From positions 1 through 5,187 of the forward strand of contig JAEZJP010000127.1 in assembly GCA_023415715.1 (NCBI GenBank): 5,187 nucleotides of DNA, in the 5' to 3' direction. The DNA is from Bacillota bacterium (GTDB taxonomy: Bacteria; Bacillota; Clostridia; Christensenellales; Aristaeellaceae). Below are positions 1 through 5,182 of the stretch, one piece after another. Position numbers and translations under genes: made by a program. Each line of letters opens with the position of its first letter. The stretch's first letter is position 1. The notes under the pieces were generated by a model that was given only the letters and a program-made list of their open reading frames with translations, had not been told where the DNA came from and searched no databases.

Positions 1-864
1 TCGCTTTGGCGGCGCGGCGACTTTGACGACGAGCGCTACATGCCCGTGTTCTCGCCCACGGCCTACCCCGGCCAGCAGGCGGAATTCAAGATCGCCTTTG
101 ACAAGTGGCATGGGGAAACGATTCTGTTAACCCCCTACGTTCTGGAGGCCCTTACAGGCAAAGAATACCGGGGGGAAACGCTAATGCTTAAGGATTCCTG
201 CCCGGAAACCGCGCTTCGCTTCACCATCCCCGACCTTAACGGCGGCATGGTGCGCGAGGTTGGCCTGCATGTGGAGGCCGGGTCGCCCGGGAAATTCTTT
301 GACGCGGGCAGGATCCTTATATCAGGTTTCAGGATTTATGGCAAGGCCAATTATACCGTTTCCGTCGGCCGATTGCCCAGGGAGTTTGGCAGCATTCTAG
401 GCTTCTCCCACAACCATGGAGCCTGGACCGTGGAGGACGGCCGTTTAAGCTGCCTGTCCGAAAACCATGCCGAAGCCATGACGGGCAATTATTACATGAA
501 GGATGTTCTTGTTACCGGCGAACCCTGTCCCTTGAACGGCGCCTCCCACCTGGTGTCCGCCCGTGTGCAGGGCGCCCGAAGGGGCTATTACGGCGGCTTC
601 CAGGGCGTGAACAAAGTTGCGATCCTGAAAAACGACCACGGTAAACTGATAACGCTTTGCGAGGCGGATTTCCCTTGGGAGCATGGGAGAAATTACGCAG
701 TTTCCCTGGAGGCTAAGGGTGATCAATTAACCCTTTCCGTGGACGGCAGGACGCTGCTTACCGCAAGCGACGGCGAATACGGCATCGGAATGGCTGGGTA
801 CGCCATGTACGGCATGGGCCGGGCCGCCTTCGGTAATTTGACGATCATGGAAGGAGACAACTGA
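1..864 (+). CDS. 3' part of a gene ending in two beta-rich (CBM/ConA-like) domains; possibly the tail of a long ADP-ribosylglycohydrolase
   Basis: The reading frame is open from base 1 to the TGA at 862-864 (287 codons). An ATG at 40 exists, but it has no ribosome binding site and the 13 codons before it read like protein, so the true start lies upstream. Two beta-rich stretches are visible. Residues about 14-122, numbered from the window edge, begin with a YPGQ-containing strand and end near ISGFRIYG. Residues about 123-284 follow the pattern of a ConA/laminin-G-like or DUF1080-like fold: WTVEDGRL, then GYYGGFQG, then LTLSVDGRTLL, and a closing AAFGNLTIME. No catalytic motif, membrane segment or cysteine-rich zone is seen. 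The stop is 2 nt before the next start, so the two genes are probably co-translated. From memory of family architecture, some long Firmicutes ADP-ribosylglycohydrolases carry such C-terminal beta domains, which would fit the next gene. This is inference; the tail of another carbohydrate-active protein is equally possible. Confidence 0.6.
   Translation, partial: SLWRRGDFDDERYMPVFSPTAYPGQQAEFKIAFDKWHGETILLTPYVLEALTGKEYRGETLMLKDSCPETALRFTIPDLNGGMVREVGLHVEAGSPGKFFDAGRILISGFRIYGKANYTVSVGRLPREFGSILGFSHNHGAWTVEDGRLSCLSENHAEAMTGNYYMKDVLVTGEPCPLNGASHLVSARVQGARRGYYGGFQGVNKVAILKNDHGKLITLCEADFPWEHGRNYAVSLEAKGDQLTLSVDGRTLLTASDGEYGIGMAGYAMYGMGRAAFGNLTIMEGDN
851..856 (+). promoter_or_regulatory. Ribosome binding site of the ADP-ribosylglycohydrolase family gene
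   Basis: AAGGAG lies 10 nt before the ATG at 867, inside the last codons of the preceding gene. It supports ATG 867 rather than the in-frame ATG at 882, and indicates translational coupling. Confidence 0.8.
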
Positions 865-866
865 CC

Positions 867-1862
867 ATGAAAACGCGAGCCATGCTTTTATCGGACCCGG
901 TACTGTTTCAGGACAAAGCCAGGGGAGCACTTAGCGGCCTTGCCATCGGCGATTCCTTCGGCGATGCTTCCCGCAACCAGAACAATCAGATGGCCTACGG
1001 CTTTACCGCCGATTTCAACAAGGGCGCCAGCTGGTCTACCGACGATACGGAATTCGCTCTTTTGACAGCCAAGATTCTCATTGACTGCAAGGGGAAGCTT
1101 ACAAGCCAAAACGTGGTGGACGCCTGGCTTACCCACGTATCCACACAGGATGAACTAAAGCGCGGCGGCGCCAGCGAGTTTGAGGCTTCCATAAACTTAC
1201 GCAAAGGGCTGCGGCCCCCCTTCTCCGGCAGGTACAATTCCTACTGCCATTCCGACGGCGCTGCCATGCGGATCGCCCCCATCGGCATCCTTTGTGCAGG
1301 GGATGTGGAGCGCGCCATAGAATTATCACGTATCGACGCGGAGATAAGCCATGACCGGGAAGGAATCTGGGGCGCGCAGGCCGTAGCCGCCGCCGTGGCC
1401 GCGGCCATGGCGGATGCGGATATGGACGAAATCTGGTTTTCTGCCATGAAGGCCGTGCCGGAGGACACCTGGTTCCGTTATGCCATGGAGAAAGCCGCAG
1501 ACATTGTAGAAAAGGCGCAGGGAGATTTTTTGAACGCCTGGATGCCCTTGCATGACGAGCTTTGGACAAGCTACAAAGCCTCCGTATGCGAAGCCGTGGT
1601 GCAGGCTTTCGGGTGCCTGAAGCTCATGCACGGTGATTTCCGCCGCGGGGTAATCCTGGCCGGCAACTTCGGCAGGGACGCGGATACCATAGGCGCCATT
1701 TGCGGCGCGGTGCTGGGGGCAAAATACGGCGCGTCCAATATTCCGCAAAAGTGGATCGACAAAACGAGATATCCTACAGGGACATGCCTTACATTTACCA
1801 AGGGGCTGGATGTGCTTGCAATGGCCGACAGTCTTTGCGAAATTGCACTGAAGAAAGATTGA
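867..1862 (+). CDS. ADP-ribosylglycohydrolase (DraG/ARH) family protein
   Basis: This 331-residue protein has the full layout of the all-helical, binuclear-metal ADP-ribosylglycohydrolase family, at its usual length. Visible motifs are GALSGLAIGDSFG at 20-32; WSTDDTEFALL at 56-66, with metal ligands T58, D59 and D60; SDGAAMRIAPIG at 129-140; SHDREGIWGAQAV at 161-173; and GRDADTIGAICGAVLGA at 269-285, with metal ligands D271, D273 and T274. Family members hydrolyse N- or O-glycosidic bonds to ribose, classically releasing ADP-ribose from proteins (DraG on nitrogenase reductase, ARH3 on serine). Many bacterial relatives have no known substrate. By eye, the position of the Glu flap residue (human ARH3 Glu41) is Arg36 here, so activity on ADP-ribosyl protein should not be assumed. 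There is no signal peptide, so it should be cytoplasmic. It sits between a probable paralogue fragment and a sugar-type regulator plus glycoside hydrolase, suggesting a carbohydrate role. Family assignment is secure; substrate is unknown. Confidence 0.9.
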   Translation: MKTRAMLLSDPVLFQDKARGALSGLAIGDSFGDASRNQNNQMAYGFTADFNKGASWSTDDTEFALLTAKILIDCKGKLTSQNVVDAWLTHVSTQDELKRGGASEFEASINLRKGLRPPFSGRYNSYCHSDGAAMRIAPIGILCAGDVERAIELSRIDAEISHDREGIWGAQAVAAAVAAAMADADMDEIWFSAMKAVPEDTWFRYAMEKAADIVEKAQGDFLNAWMPLHDELWTSYKASVCEAVVQAFGCLKLMHGDFRRGVILAGNFGRDADTIGAICGAVLGAKYGASNIPQKWIDKTRYPTGTCLTFTKGLDVLAMADSLCEIALKKD

Positions 1863-1867
1863 GGTGG
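1861..1867 (+). promoter_or_regulatory. Ribosome binding site that fixes the GntR regulator start
   Basis: GAGGTGG overlaps the TGA stop of the preceding gene (1860-1862) and ends 5 nt before the ATG at 1873. The in-frame GTG at 1864 lies inside this Shine-Dalgarno sequence and TTG at 1870 is too close to it, so ATG 1873 is the preferred start. Confidence 0.75.
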
Positions 1868-1872
1868 ATTTG

Positions 1873-2547
1873 ATGGCACTGAAATTACGCCCCGTCAGGG
1901 ATGAGCGCCTTTCCGACAAGGTAGTCCATCAATTGATACAGGCAATACGCTCCGGAGAGCTTTTAGTTGGTGAAAAGCTGCCGCCCGAAGCGATTTTGGC
2001 CGATCAACTGAATATAAGCCGTGGGATTCTAAGGGAAGCTTTGACCGTGCTGGAGGTGCGGGGATACCTGTACCGCACGCCCAAGGAGGGCACGGTGGTC
2101 AAAAGTGCCAGCGAAAGCGATCTGGCCGGCAACCTGGCCAATCAGTTCCGCAAAGCAACGTATCTTGACCTGCTGGAATTCCGCGAGGCCATGGAGTGCC
2201 GCATTGTGGAAAAGGTGATCGACAAGGCCACCCCGGAGCAGCTGCAAGCATTGCAGGACCTGATCGACACGAACCCAGAGGGCACCGGCTCCGTGGATTA
2301 CTATTTTCATTACAGGCTGGCGGAACTTTCGGGAAACATGCTTTTCGCTTCCTTTATCGACACATACTATGACGTGATCAAGGAAATCCGCGATGTCAGC
2401 ATGCAGTCGGAATTAAGGAGCCAGGCCGTTCATATGGAACACCAGCACATTGTGAAAGCGCTTCGGGAGGGTGACAAGGCAGACGCCAAGCGTGCGGTGC
2501 GCCAGCATCTTCACGCGGTTAGCCAGTCCATACAGCGGAATTTGTAA
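1873..2547 (+). CDS. GntR-family transcriptional regulator, FadR/FCD subfamily
   Basis: With the start at ATG 1873 the protein is 224 residues, typical of FCD-type GntR regulators. Residues about 10-77 form the winged helix-turn-helix. They include LPPEAILADQLNISRGILREAL at about 36-57, with the family signature SRxxLREAL at 49-57, followed by LEVRGYLYRTPKEGTVV as the wing. Residues about 95-220 form the helical FCD effector domain. Its usual metal-binding set appears complete: D142 and H146 in VDYYFHYRLAELSGN, H190 in MEHQHIVKAL, and H212 in RQHLHAV. Such domains normally bind a carboxylate such as a hexuronate, sugar acid or other organic acid through the metal. The gene begins 10 nt after the ARH-family gene and is followed 29 nt later by the glycoside hydrolase, so it is probably a local repressor of this operon. 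No operator of the FadR-like TnGTnnnACnA type was recognised within the window; the operon promoter lies upstream of it. The effector is unknown. Confidence 0.92.
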   Translation: MALKLRPVRDERLSDKVVHQLIQAIRSGELLVGEKLPPEAILADQLNISRGILREALTVLEVRGYLYRTPKEGTVVKSASESDLAGNLANQFRKATYLDLLEFREAMECRIVEKVIDKATPEQLQALQDLIDTNPEGTGSVDYYFHYRLAELSGNMLFASFIDTYYDVIKEIRDVSMQSELRSQAVHMEHQHIVKALREGDKADAKRAVRQHLHAVSQSIQRNL

Positions 2548-2564
2548 GTGACGGATCTTGGAAC

Positions 2565-2569
2565 GGGAG
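2565..2569 (+). promoter_or_regulatory. Ribosome binding site of the glycoside hydrolase gene
   Basis: GGGAG ends 7 nt before ATG 2577 in the 29-nt gap after the regulator gene. It supports that start; no separate promoter is evident in the gap. Confidence 0.65.
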
Positions 2570-2576
2570 TGATTTC

Positions 2577-4586
2577 ATGAAGATCGATTTCACCAATTCC
2601 AAAGCGCAAAATGCCGCCATCACAGCATCCGGCAAAGACTTTTGCGAGGTGACGCTGGGCAAAACAGGTGGCGGCATCACGCTTACAGAAGCCAAAGGCA
2701 CAAACAAGCGGTATATTATAGGCTTCATTGAGGTATTGGAAGACCACTCCGCCGCCATGACGCTGCGCTGCTACGTAAAGGGCGAAGAAAAGGACAGAAT
2801 ACGCATCCGTTTTGGCCTGCTGCCAAGGTTCAAAACCAAGGTGTGCTTTGATTTGAACTGGCTGGACAACGGCTCCATATACACCAACCGCACCCCCGGC
2901 ACGCTGAAGCTGGTGATCCACGGCCAGCGCACGGACGTACATGAGGTGGACCGGTTCCAACTGGGCATGGAAAAAGCGTTCCACGACGTGCGCGTACGGT
3001 TTGAAGATTTCACGCTGACAGACGAGTATCCGACCGACTTCCCCATTCCGGACGTGAAGCTGGTAGACGAGTTCGGCCAATGGAAGAACAAGGACTGGCC
3101 AGGCAAGATCCATTCCTTTGACGAACTGAAAAAAGCGTTTAGGGCAAACGAAGGTGAGGCCGGTTATCCCTTCCCCGAATGGAATAAATGGGGAGGCGAC
3201 TGCACCCGAAAGCTGAAGGGAGGCACAGGCTTTTTCTCCACCGTCAAAACGTCGTTTGGCCGCTGGCACCTGACCGACCCAGACGGGTGCGATTACTTTT
3301 CCCTGGGCACGTGCGGAACGCGCCCGGGCGATTTTTGCAGGGTTGACCATTTGGAAAAGCTGTGCGACTGGCTGCCCGGGGAAAACGATCCTGCATACCG
3401 CGACATGTATACCATAGGCAGCCGGCGCCGGGCGGCCTATATGCCCATGGACAGCTTCAAGATGGCAAGCTTTGCCGCGCTGAATTTGATGCGGGTGTAC
3501 GGGGATAACTGGCGGGAGAAGTGGGAGGAGATTTCCCACCGCATTCTCATGGGCCACGGCATCAACTCCCAGGGCAACTTCCCGGAGCTGTCCGTGAATA
3601 ATAGCCATACGAAAATCCCATACGTCCGGGAACTGCCACATTTCCCCGTCACGGATACGCTGATCTTCCGGGATTTTCCGGATGTCCTTTCGCCGGAATA
3701 CAGTGAAAAATCGGCACAATACGCTTTGAAGCTGGCGGAATGGAAGTTTGATCAATGGCTTATCGGCTATTTCCTTCGGAACGAACCGGAATTCCATTTT
3801 GTCGAGAATCTTTATATCGCCGACGAGGTGCTGCACAATCCCGCAAAAACGTATTGCAAGACCGGGTTCATAAAATACCTTGAGAAAAAGTATCAAACCA
3901 TCGAGCTGCTTAACCACTCCTGGGGCTCGGATTTTATGAGCTTTTCGGATTTGGAGAGTCCTATTGACTGCTGCTCTGCACAGTATCCCGGCTCCATGGA
4001 GGATATCCTTCACTTCTCCGCGATTTTGATCCGGGAATACATCAAGGTACCCTCCATTGCATGCCGCGAGGTGGACTACCATCACCTGAACCTCGGGCTG
4101 CGCTGGTCAAAGGCGAACAATCCCGTCATGATGGCCGGCTGGGAGTACTTTGACGTATTTTCCATCAACTGTTATGATTTTGACCCGACGAACGATATGG
4201 ACTTTGTACTAAAAGCCGGGGTTGACCGGCCCGTGCTGATCGGCGAGTTCCACTGCGGCGCGTTGGACAGGGGCCTTACAGCCACCGGCCTGAAAGGCGT
4301 GGAAAACCAGCTGGAGCGGGGCGTGATGTGGCGTCACTTTGTAGAAAAATGCGCCGCCCACCCGCTGGGGGTAGGCGCGCACTGGTTCCAGTTTAACGAT
4401 CAGTTCTGCCTTGGCCGGTATGACGGCGAGAACTATCAGATCGGCATGGTGGATATCTGCATGCAGCCCCATAAGGAACTGATGGAGGCAGCAATGGAAA
4501 CATCCAGGGTTCTGTACAAGGTGAAGAACGGCGAAATTGCGCCGTATGACAGGGCACCCAAATCCATTCCAATGATCGGTTATTAA
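2577..4586 (+). CDS. Clan GH-A glycoside hydrolase, GH50 agarase-like, cytoplasmic
   Basis: This 669-residue protein has an N-terminal beta-rich region (about 1-160), like the carbohydrate-binding-type domain before the GH50 barrel, then a probable TIM barrel. The junction VDEFGQWKNKDWPGKIHS (163-180) and the segment GRWHLTDPDGCDYFSLG (228-244) match my memory of agarase-like enzymes. Clan GH-A catalytic motifs are visible: NEPEF at 402-406, with E403 the likely acid/base, and LIGEFHCGA at 554-562, with E557 the likely nucleophile. The 154-residue spacing suits GH50. SINCYDF (529-535) and GAHWFQFND (600-608, W603) fit late barrel strands. The enzyme should therefore be a retaining beta-glycosidase. 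There is no signal peptide and there are 17 cysteines, which indicates a reducing cytoplasm and an imported oligosaccharide as substrate. GH42 or an unclassified GH-A family is an alternative. Agar is not implied; a beta-galactoside or other glycoside is possible. Confidence 0.75.
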   Translation: MKIDFTNSKAQNAAITASGKDFCEVTLGKTGGGITLTEAKGTNKRYIIGFIEVLEDHSAAMTLRCYVKGEEKDRIRIRFGLLPRFKTKVCFDLNWLDNGSIYTNRTPGTLKLVIHGQRTDVHEVDRFQLGMEKAFHDVRVRFEDFTLTDEYPTDFPIPDVKLVDEFGQWKNKDWPGKIHSFDELKKAFRANEGEAGYPFPEWNKWGGDCTRKLKGGTGFFSTVKTSFGRWHLTDPDGCDYFSLGTCGTRPGDFCRVDHLEKLCDWLPGENDPAYRDMYTIGSRRRAAYMPMDSFKMASFAALNLMRVYGDNWREKWEEISHRILMGHGINSQGNFPELSVNNSHTKIPYVRELPHFPVTDTLIFRDFPDVLSPEYSEKSAQYALKLAEWKFDQWLIGYFLRNEPEFHFVENLYIADEVLHNPAKTYCKTGFIKYLEKKYQTIELLNHSWGSDFMSFSDLESPIDCCSAQYPGSMEDILHFSAILIREYIKVPSIACREVDYHHLNLGLRWSKANNPVMMAGWEYFDVFSINCYDFDPTNDMDFVLKAGVDRPVLIGEFHCGALDRGLTATGLKGVENQLERGVMWRHFVEKCAAHPLGVGAHWFQFNDQFCLGRYDGENYQIGMVDICMQPHKELMEAAMETSRVLYKVKNGEIAPYDRAPKSIPMIGY

Positions 4587-4600
4587 GCGCGCAAATTATA
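4587..4600. other. Convergent intergenic gap of 14 nt, no terminator seen
   Basis: The hydrolase stop (TAA 4584-4586) and the stop of the minus-strand repressor gene (4601-4603 on the plus strand) face each other across 14 nt. No GC-rich stem followed by a T run is present on either strand. The nearest palindrome, GACGCCGGCGTC at 4604-4615, lies inside the repressor gene and lacks a T tract. Confidence 0.6.
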
Positions 4601-4981
4601 TCAGACGCCGGCGTCGTCTTCTTCATCCATGCGGTTCACCATCTTAAGTACGATCTCCAAGTCTTCCGGCTTGAGCTTGGCGGAACGGGAAAACAGGATG
4701 GCAAGTTTTTTGTCTTTATGATACGCCTCAACGATCCTGTCCACATCACTTGTTTGTTCGGCAGCGCTGTCATTTGCCATACTCCTGAATTCGTTGAAAT
4801 CCTTTATCCCGTATAATTCACACAAAACCAAAAGGGTATCGGTGTCTGGCTGTCCATTGCAGGATTCCCAGGCGTATACGGTCTTTTCGCTCTTGCCGAC
4901 AATTTTTGCGACCTCCGCTGCCGTCTTTCCGCTTCGTACACGGAAATACCGCAGCGCTTTTGCAATACCCTCTTTTGACAT
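4601..4981 (-). CDS. XRE (Cro/CI-type) helix-turn-helix repressor
   Basis: This 126-residue protein has an XRE-type DNA-binding domain at about 5-62. The ordered helices include LRYFRVRSGKTAAEVAKIVG and then SEKTVYAWESCNGQPDTDTL, ending in LLVLCELYGI. After an acidic, low-complexity linker (about 68-80), residues 80-120 form a predicted helical tail with ILFSRSAKLKPEDLEIVLKM, a pattern I recall from small Firmicutes repressors. This tail is likely used for dimerisation. There is no S24/LexA-type peptidase domain, so it cannot self-cleave; relief of repression would need a partner or ligand. Length and layout resemble ImmR of ICEBs1 (about 127 residues), but no ImmA-type protease gene follows it. 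The start is ATG 4981: GGAAGG precedes it by 10 nt, and the in-frame upstream ATG at 5020 hits a stop after five codons. Divergent promoters with palindromic operators lie directly upstream, so autoregulation is likely. Confidence 0.9.
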   Translation of the reverse strand: MSKEGIAKALRYFRVRSGKTAAEVAKIVGKSEKTVYAWESCNGQPDTDTLLVLCELYGIKDFNEFRSMANDSAAEQTSDVDRIVEAYHKDKKLAILFSRSAKLKPEDLEIVLKMVNRMDEEDDAGV

Positions 4982-4991
4982 GATTCTTTTA

Positions 4992-4997
4992 CCTTCC
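4992..4997 (-). promoter_or_regulatory. Ribosome binding site of the XRE repressor gene
   Basis: On the minus strand GGAAGG lies 10 nt before the ATG that ends at 4981. It decides this start against upstream ATG codons at 5006 (out of frame) and 5020 (in frame but interrupted by a stop). Confidence 0.7.
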
Positions 4998-5020
4998 GCT
5001 TTTCATCTTTCTGTACGCAT

Positions 5021-5049
5021 ATGGTAACACAGCTATTCTAGAATTTCAA
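5021..5049 (-). promoter_or_regulatory. Sigma-A-like promoter of the XRE repressor gene
   Basis: On the minus strand the -35 is TTGAAA (5049-5044), the spacer is exactly 17 nt, and the -10 is TACCAT (5026-5021). Transcription should start near 5014, giving a leader of about 30 nt before the start codon, with the ribosome binding site within it. The -35 and the upstream part of the spacer are covered by palindrome A (5037-5051), so the repressor could shut off its own promoter. The -10 is imperfect, which suggests modest strength. Confidence 0.7.
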
Positions 5050-5051
5050 GA
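5037..5051. promoter_or_regulatory. Putative repressor operator A, over the minus promoter -35
   Basis: The site is TCTAGAA-T-TTCAAGA, a 7+1+7 palindrome with one mismatched pair (5040/5048). Symmetry extends outward by two more pairs to 5035-5053, giving 8 of 9 matched pairs. It overlaps the TTGAAA -35 hexamer; the departure from TTCTAGA on one arm is what creates that hexamer. Binding by the adjacent XRE protein is inferred from position. Confidence 0.65.
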
Positions 5052-5057
5052 ATCACG

Positions 5058-5072
5058 ACTAAATAGTCTAGA
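5058..5072. promoter_or_regulatory. Possible weak operator B
   Basis: A clear half-site GTCTAGA (5066-5072) stands opposite a degenerate left arm ACTAAAT, which matches consensus at 4 of 7 positions. The same stretch holds a perfect inverted repeat GACTA-AA-TAGTC at 5057-5068. It lies between the two promoters. The intact TCTAGA and its spacing relative to site A support it, but the composite site is degenerate. Confidence 0.35.
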
Positions 5073-5076
5073 ATTA

Positions 5077-5087
5077 TTTCTTTTTTT
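5077..5087 (+). promoter_or_regulatory. T-rich tract upstream of the plus promoter (UP-element-like)
   Basis: The tract TTTCTTTTTTT ends 3 nt before the TTGACA -35. Such tracts can bind the RNA polymerase alpha subunit or bend DNA and so raise promoter strength. The call rests on position and composition only. Confidence 0.35.
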
Positions 5088-5090
5088 GGC

Positions 5091-5119
5091 TTGACATTCT
5101 AGAATTTCTAGATTATCAT
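5091..5119 (+). promoter_or_regulatory. Strong sigma-A-like promoter for a divergent gene beyond the window
   Basis: The -35 is a perfect TTGACA (5091-5096), the spacer is exactly 17 nt (5097-5113), and the -10 is TATCAT (5114-5119). Transcription should begin near 5126 and run off the right edge. Operator C fills the spacer almost completely and operator D lies just downstream of the expected start, so repressor binding would block both polymerase entry and escape. The better -35 suggests it is intrinsically stronger than the opposing promoter at 5021-5049. Confidence 0.8.
5098..5112. promoter_or_regulatory. Putative repressor operator C, inside the plus promoter spacer
   Basis: The site is TCTAGAA-T-TTCTAGA, a perfect 7+1+7 palindrome and the best match in the array. 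It occupies 15 of the 17 spacer bases between TTGACA and TATCAT, a classic position for steric repression. It can also be read as two TCTAGA hexamers with centres 9 bp apart. Confidence 0.75.
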
Positions 5120-5138
5120 AGGATATACAACAGCAGTT

Positions 5139-5153
5139 TCTAGAATATCTAGA
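5139..5153. promoter_or_regulatory. Putative repressor operator D, downstream of the plus promoter start
   Basis: The site is TCTAGAA-T-ATCTAGA, with 6 of 7 pairs matched and only the innermost pair (5145/5147) broken. It lies roughly 13 to 27 nt after the predicted start of the plus transcript, where a bound repressor would hinder promoter clearance or cooperate with site C. Confidence 0.65.
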
Positions 5154-5176
5154 CATGCTGAAATATCGGAAGAGAT

Positions 5177-5182
5177 AGGAAG
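5177..5182 (+). promoter_or_regulatory. Possible ribosome binding site of the gene beyond the right edge
   Basis: AGGAAG lies five bases from the end of the window, about 50 nt after the predicted start of the plus transcript. No start codon at a suitable distance is seen inside the window, so the coding region would begin just after 5187. Confidence 0.4.

Larger units (their letters stand above)
5036..5154. repeat. Cluster of six TCTAGA palindromes
   Basis: TCTAGA occurs at 5037, 5067, 5098, 5107, 5139 and 5148 (first base of each). Four of these form two pairs with start spacing of exactly 9 bp. The copy at 5037 pairs with a TCAAGA variant at 5046, also 9 bp away. No TCTAGA was noticed in the remaining five kilobases, and the tetramer CTAG is generally scarce in bacterial DNA, so the cluster is not chance. 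Confidence 0.85.

Noticed and set aside
40..42. ATG at 40 as the true start of the first gene
   Set aside because: There is no ribosome binding site before it, and the frame continues to the window edge with protein-like sequence, so the gene is cut by the window.
1326..1919. Minus-strand open frame of 197 codons opposite the ARH-family gene
   Set aside because: Its translation is rich in His, Arg and Pro without domain motifs, and it is antisense to a gene with an intact family signature.
1928..1937. Palindrome ATCAATTGAT as an autoregulatory operator of the GntR gene
   Set aside because: It is within the coding sequence, is not repeated elsewhere, and does not match the FadR-type operator pattern; probably chance.
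2511..4085. Long minus-strand open frame of 524 codons opposite the glycoside hydrolase gene
   Set aside because: It lies antisense to a gene with clear catalytic motifs, its translation shows no recognisable domain, and it runs across the end of the regulator gene. It is a by-product of codon bias in the plus-strand gene.
4604..4615. Palindrome GACGCCGGCGTC as a terminator
   Set aside because: As a hairpin it has only a 4-bp stem around a CCGG loop, with no T run after it on either strand, and it lies in coding sequence.
4794..5027. Plus-strand open frame of 77 codons over the repressor gene start
   Set aside because: It is antisense to the helix-turn-helix coding region and the leader of the minus transcript, has no plausible ribosome binding site, and matches no recognised domain.
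5036..5154. TCTAGA cluster as a CRISPR array or replication-origin iteron array
   Set aside because: The repeats are short palindromes placed on promoter elements, without unique spacers of constant length, cas genes or a replication initiator gene nearby. An operator array explains them better.
5155..5178. Seven-codon leader open frame starting ATG at 5155
   Set aside because: It has no ribosome binding site, its ATG abuts operator D, and it ends at TAG 5176-5178. Nothing suggests an attenuator.
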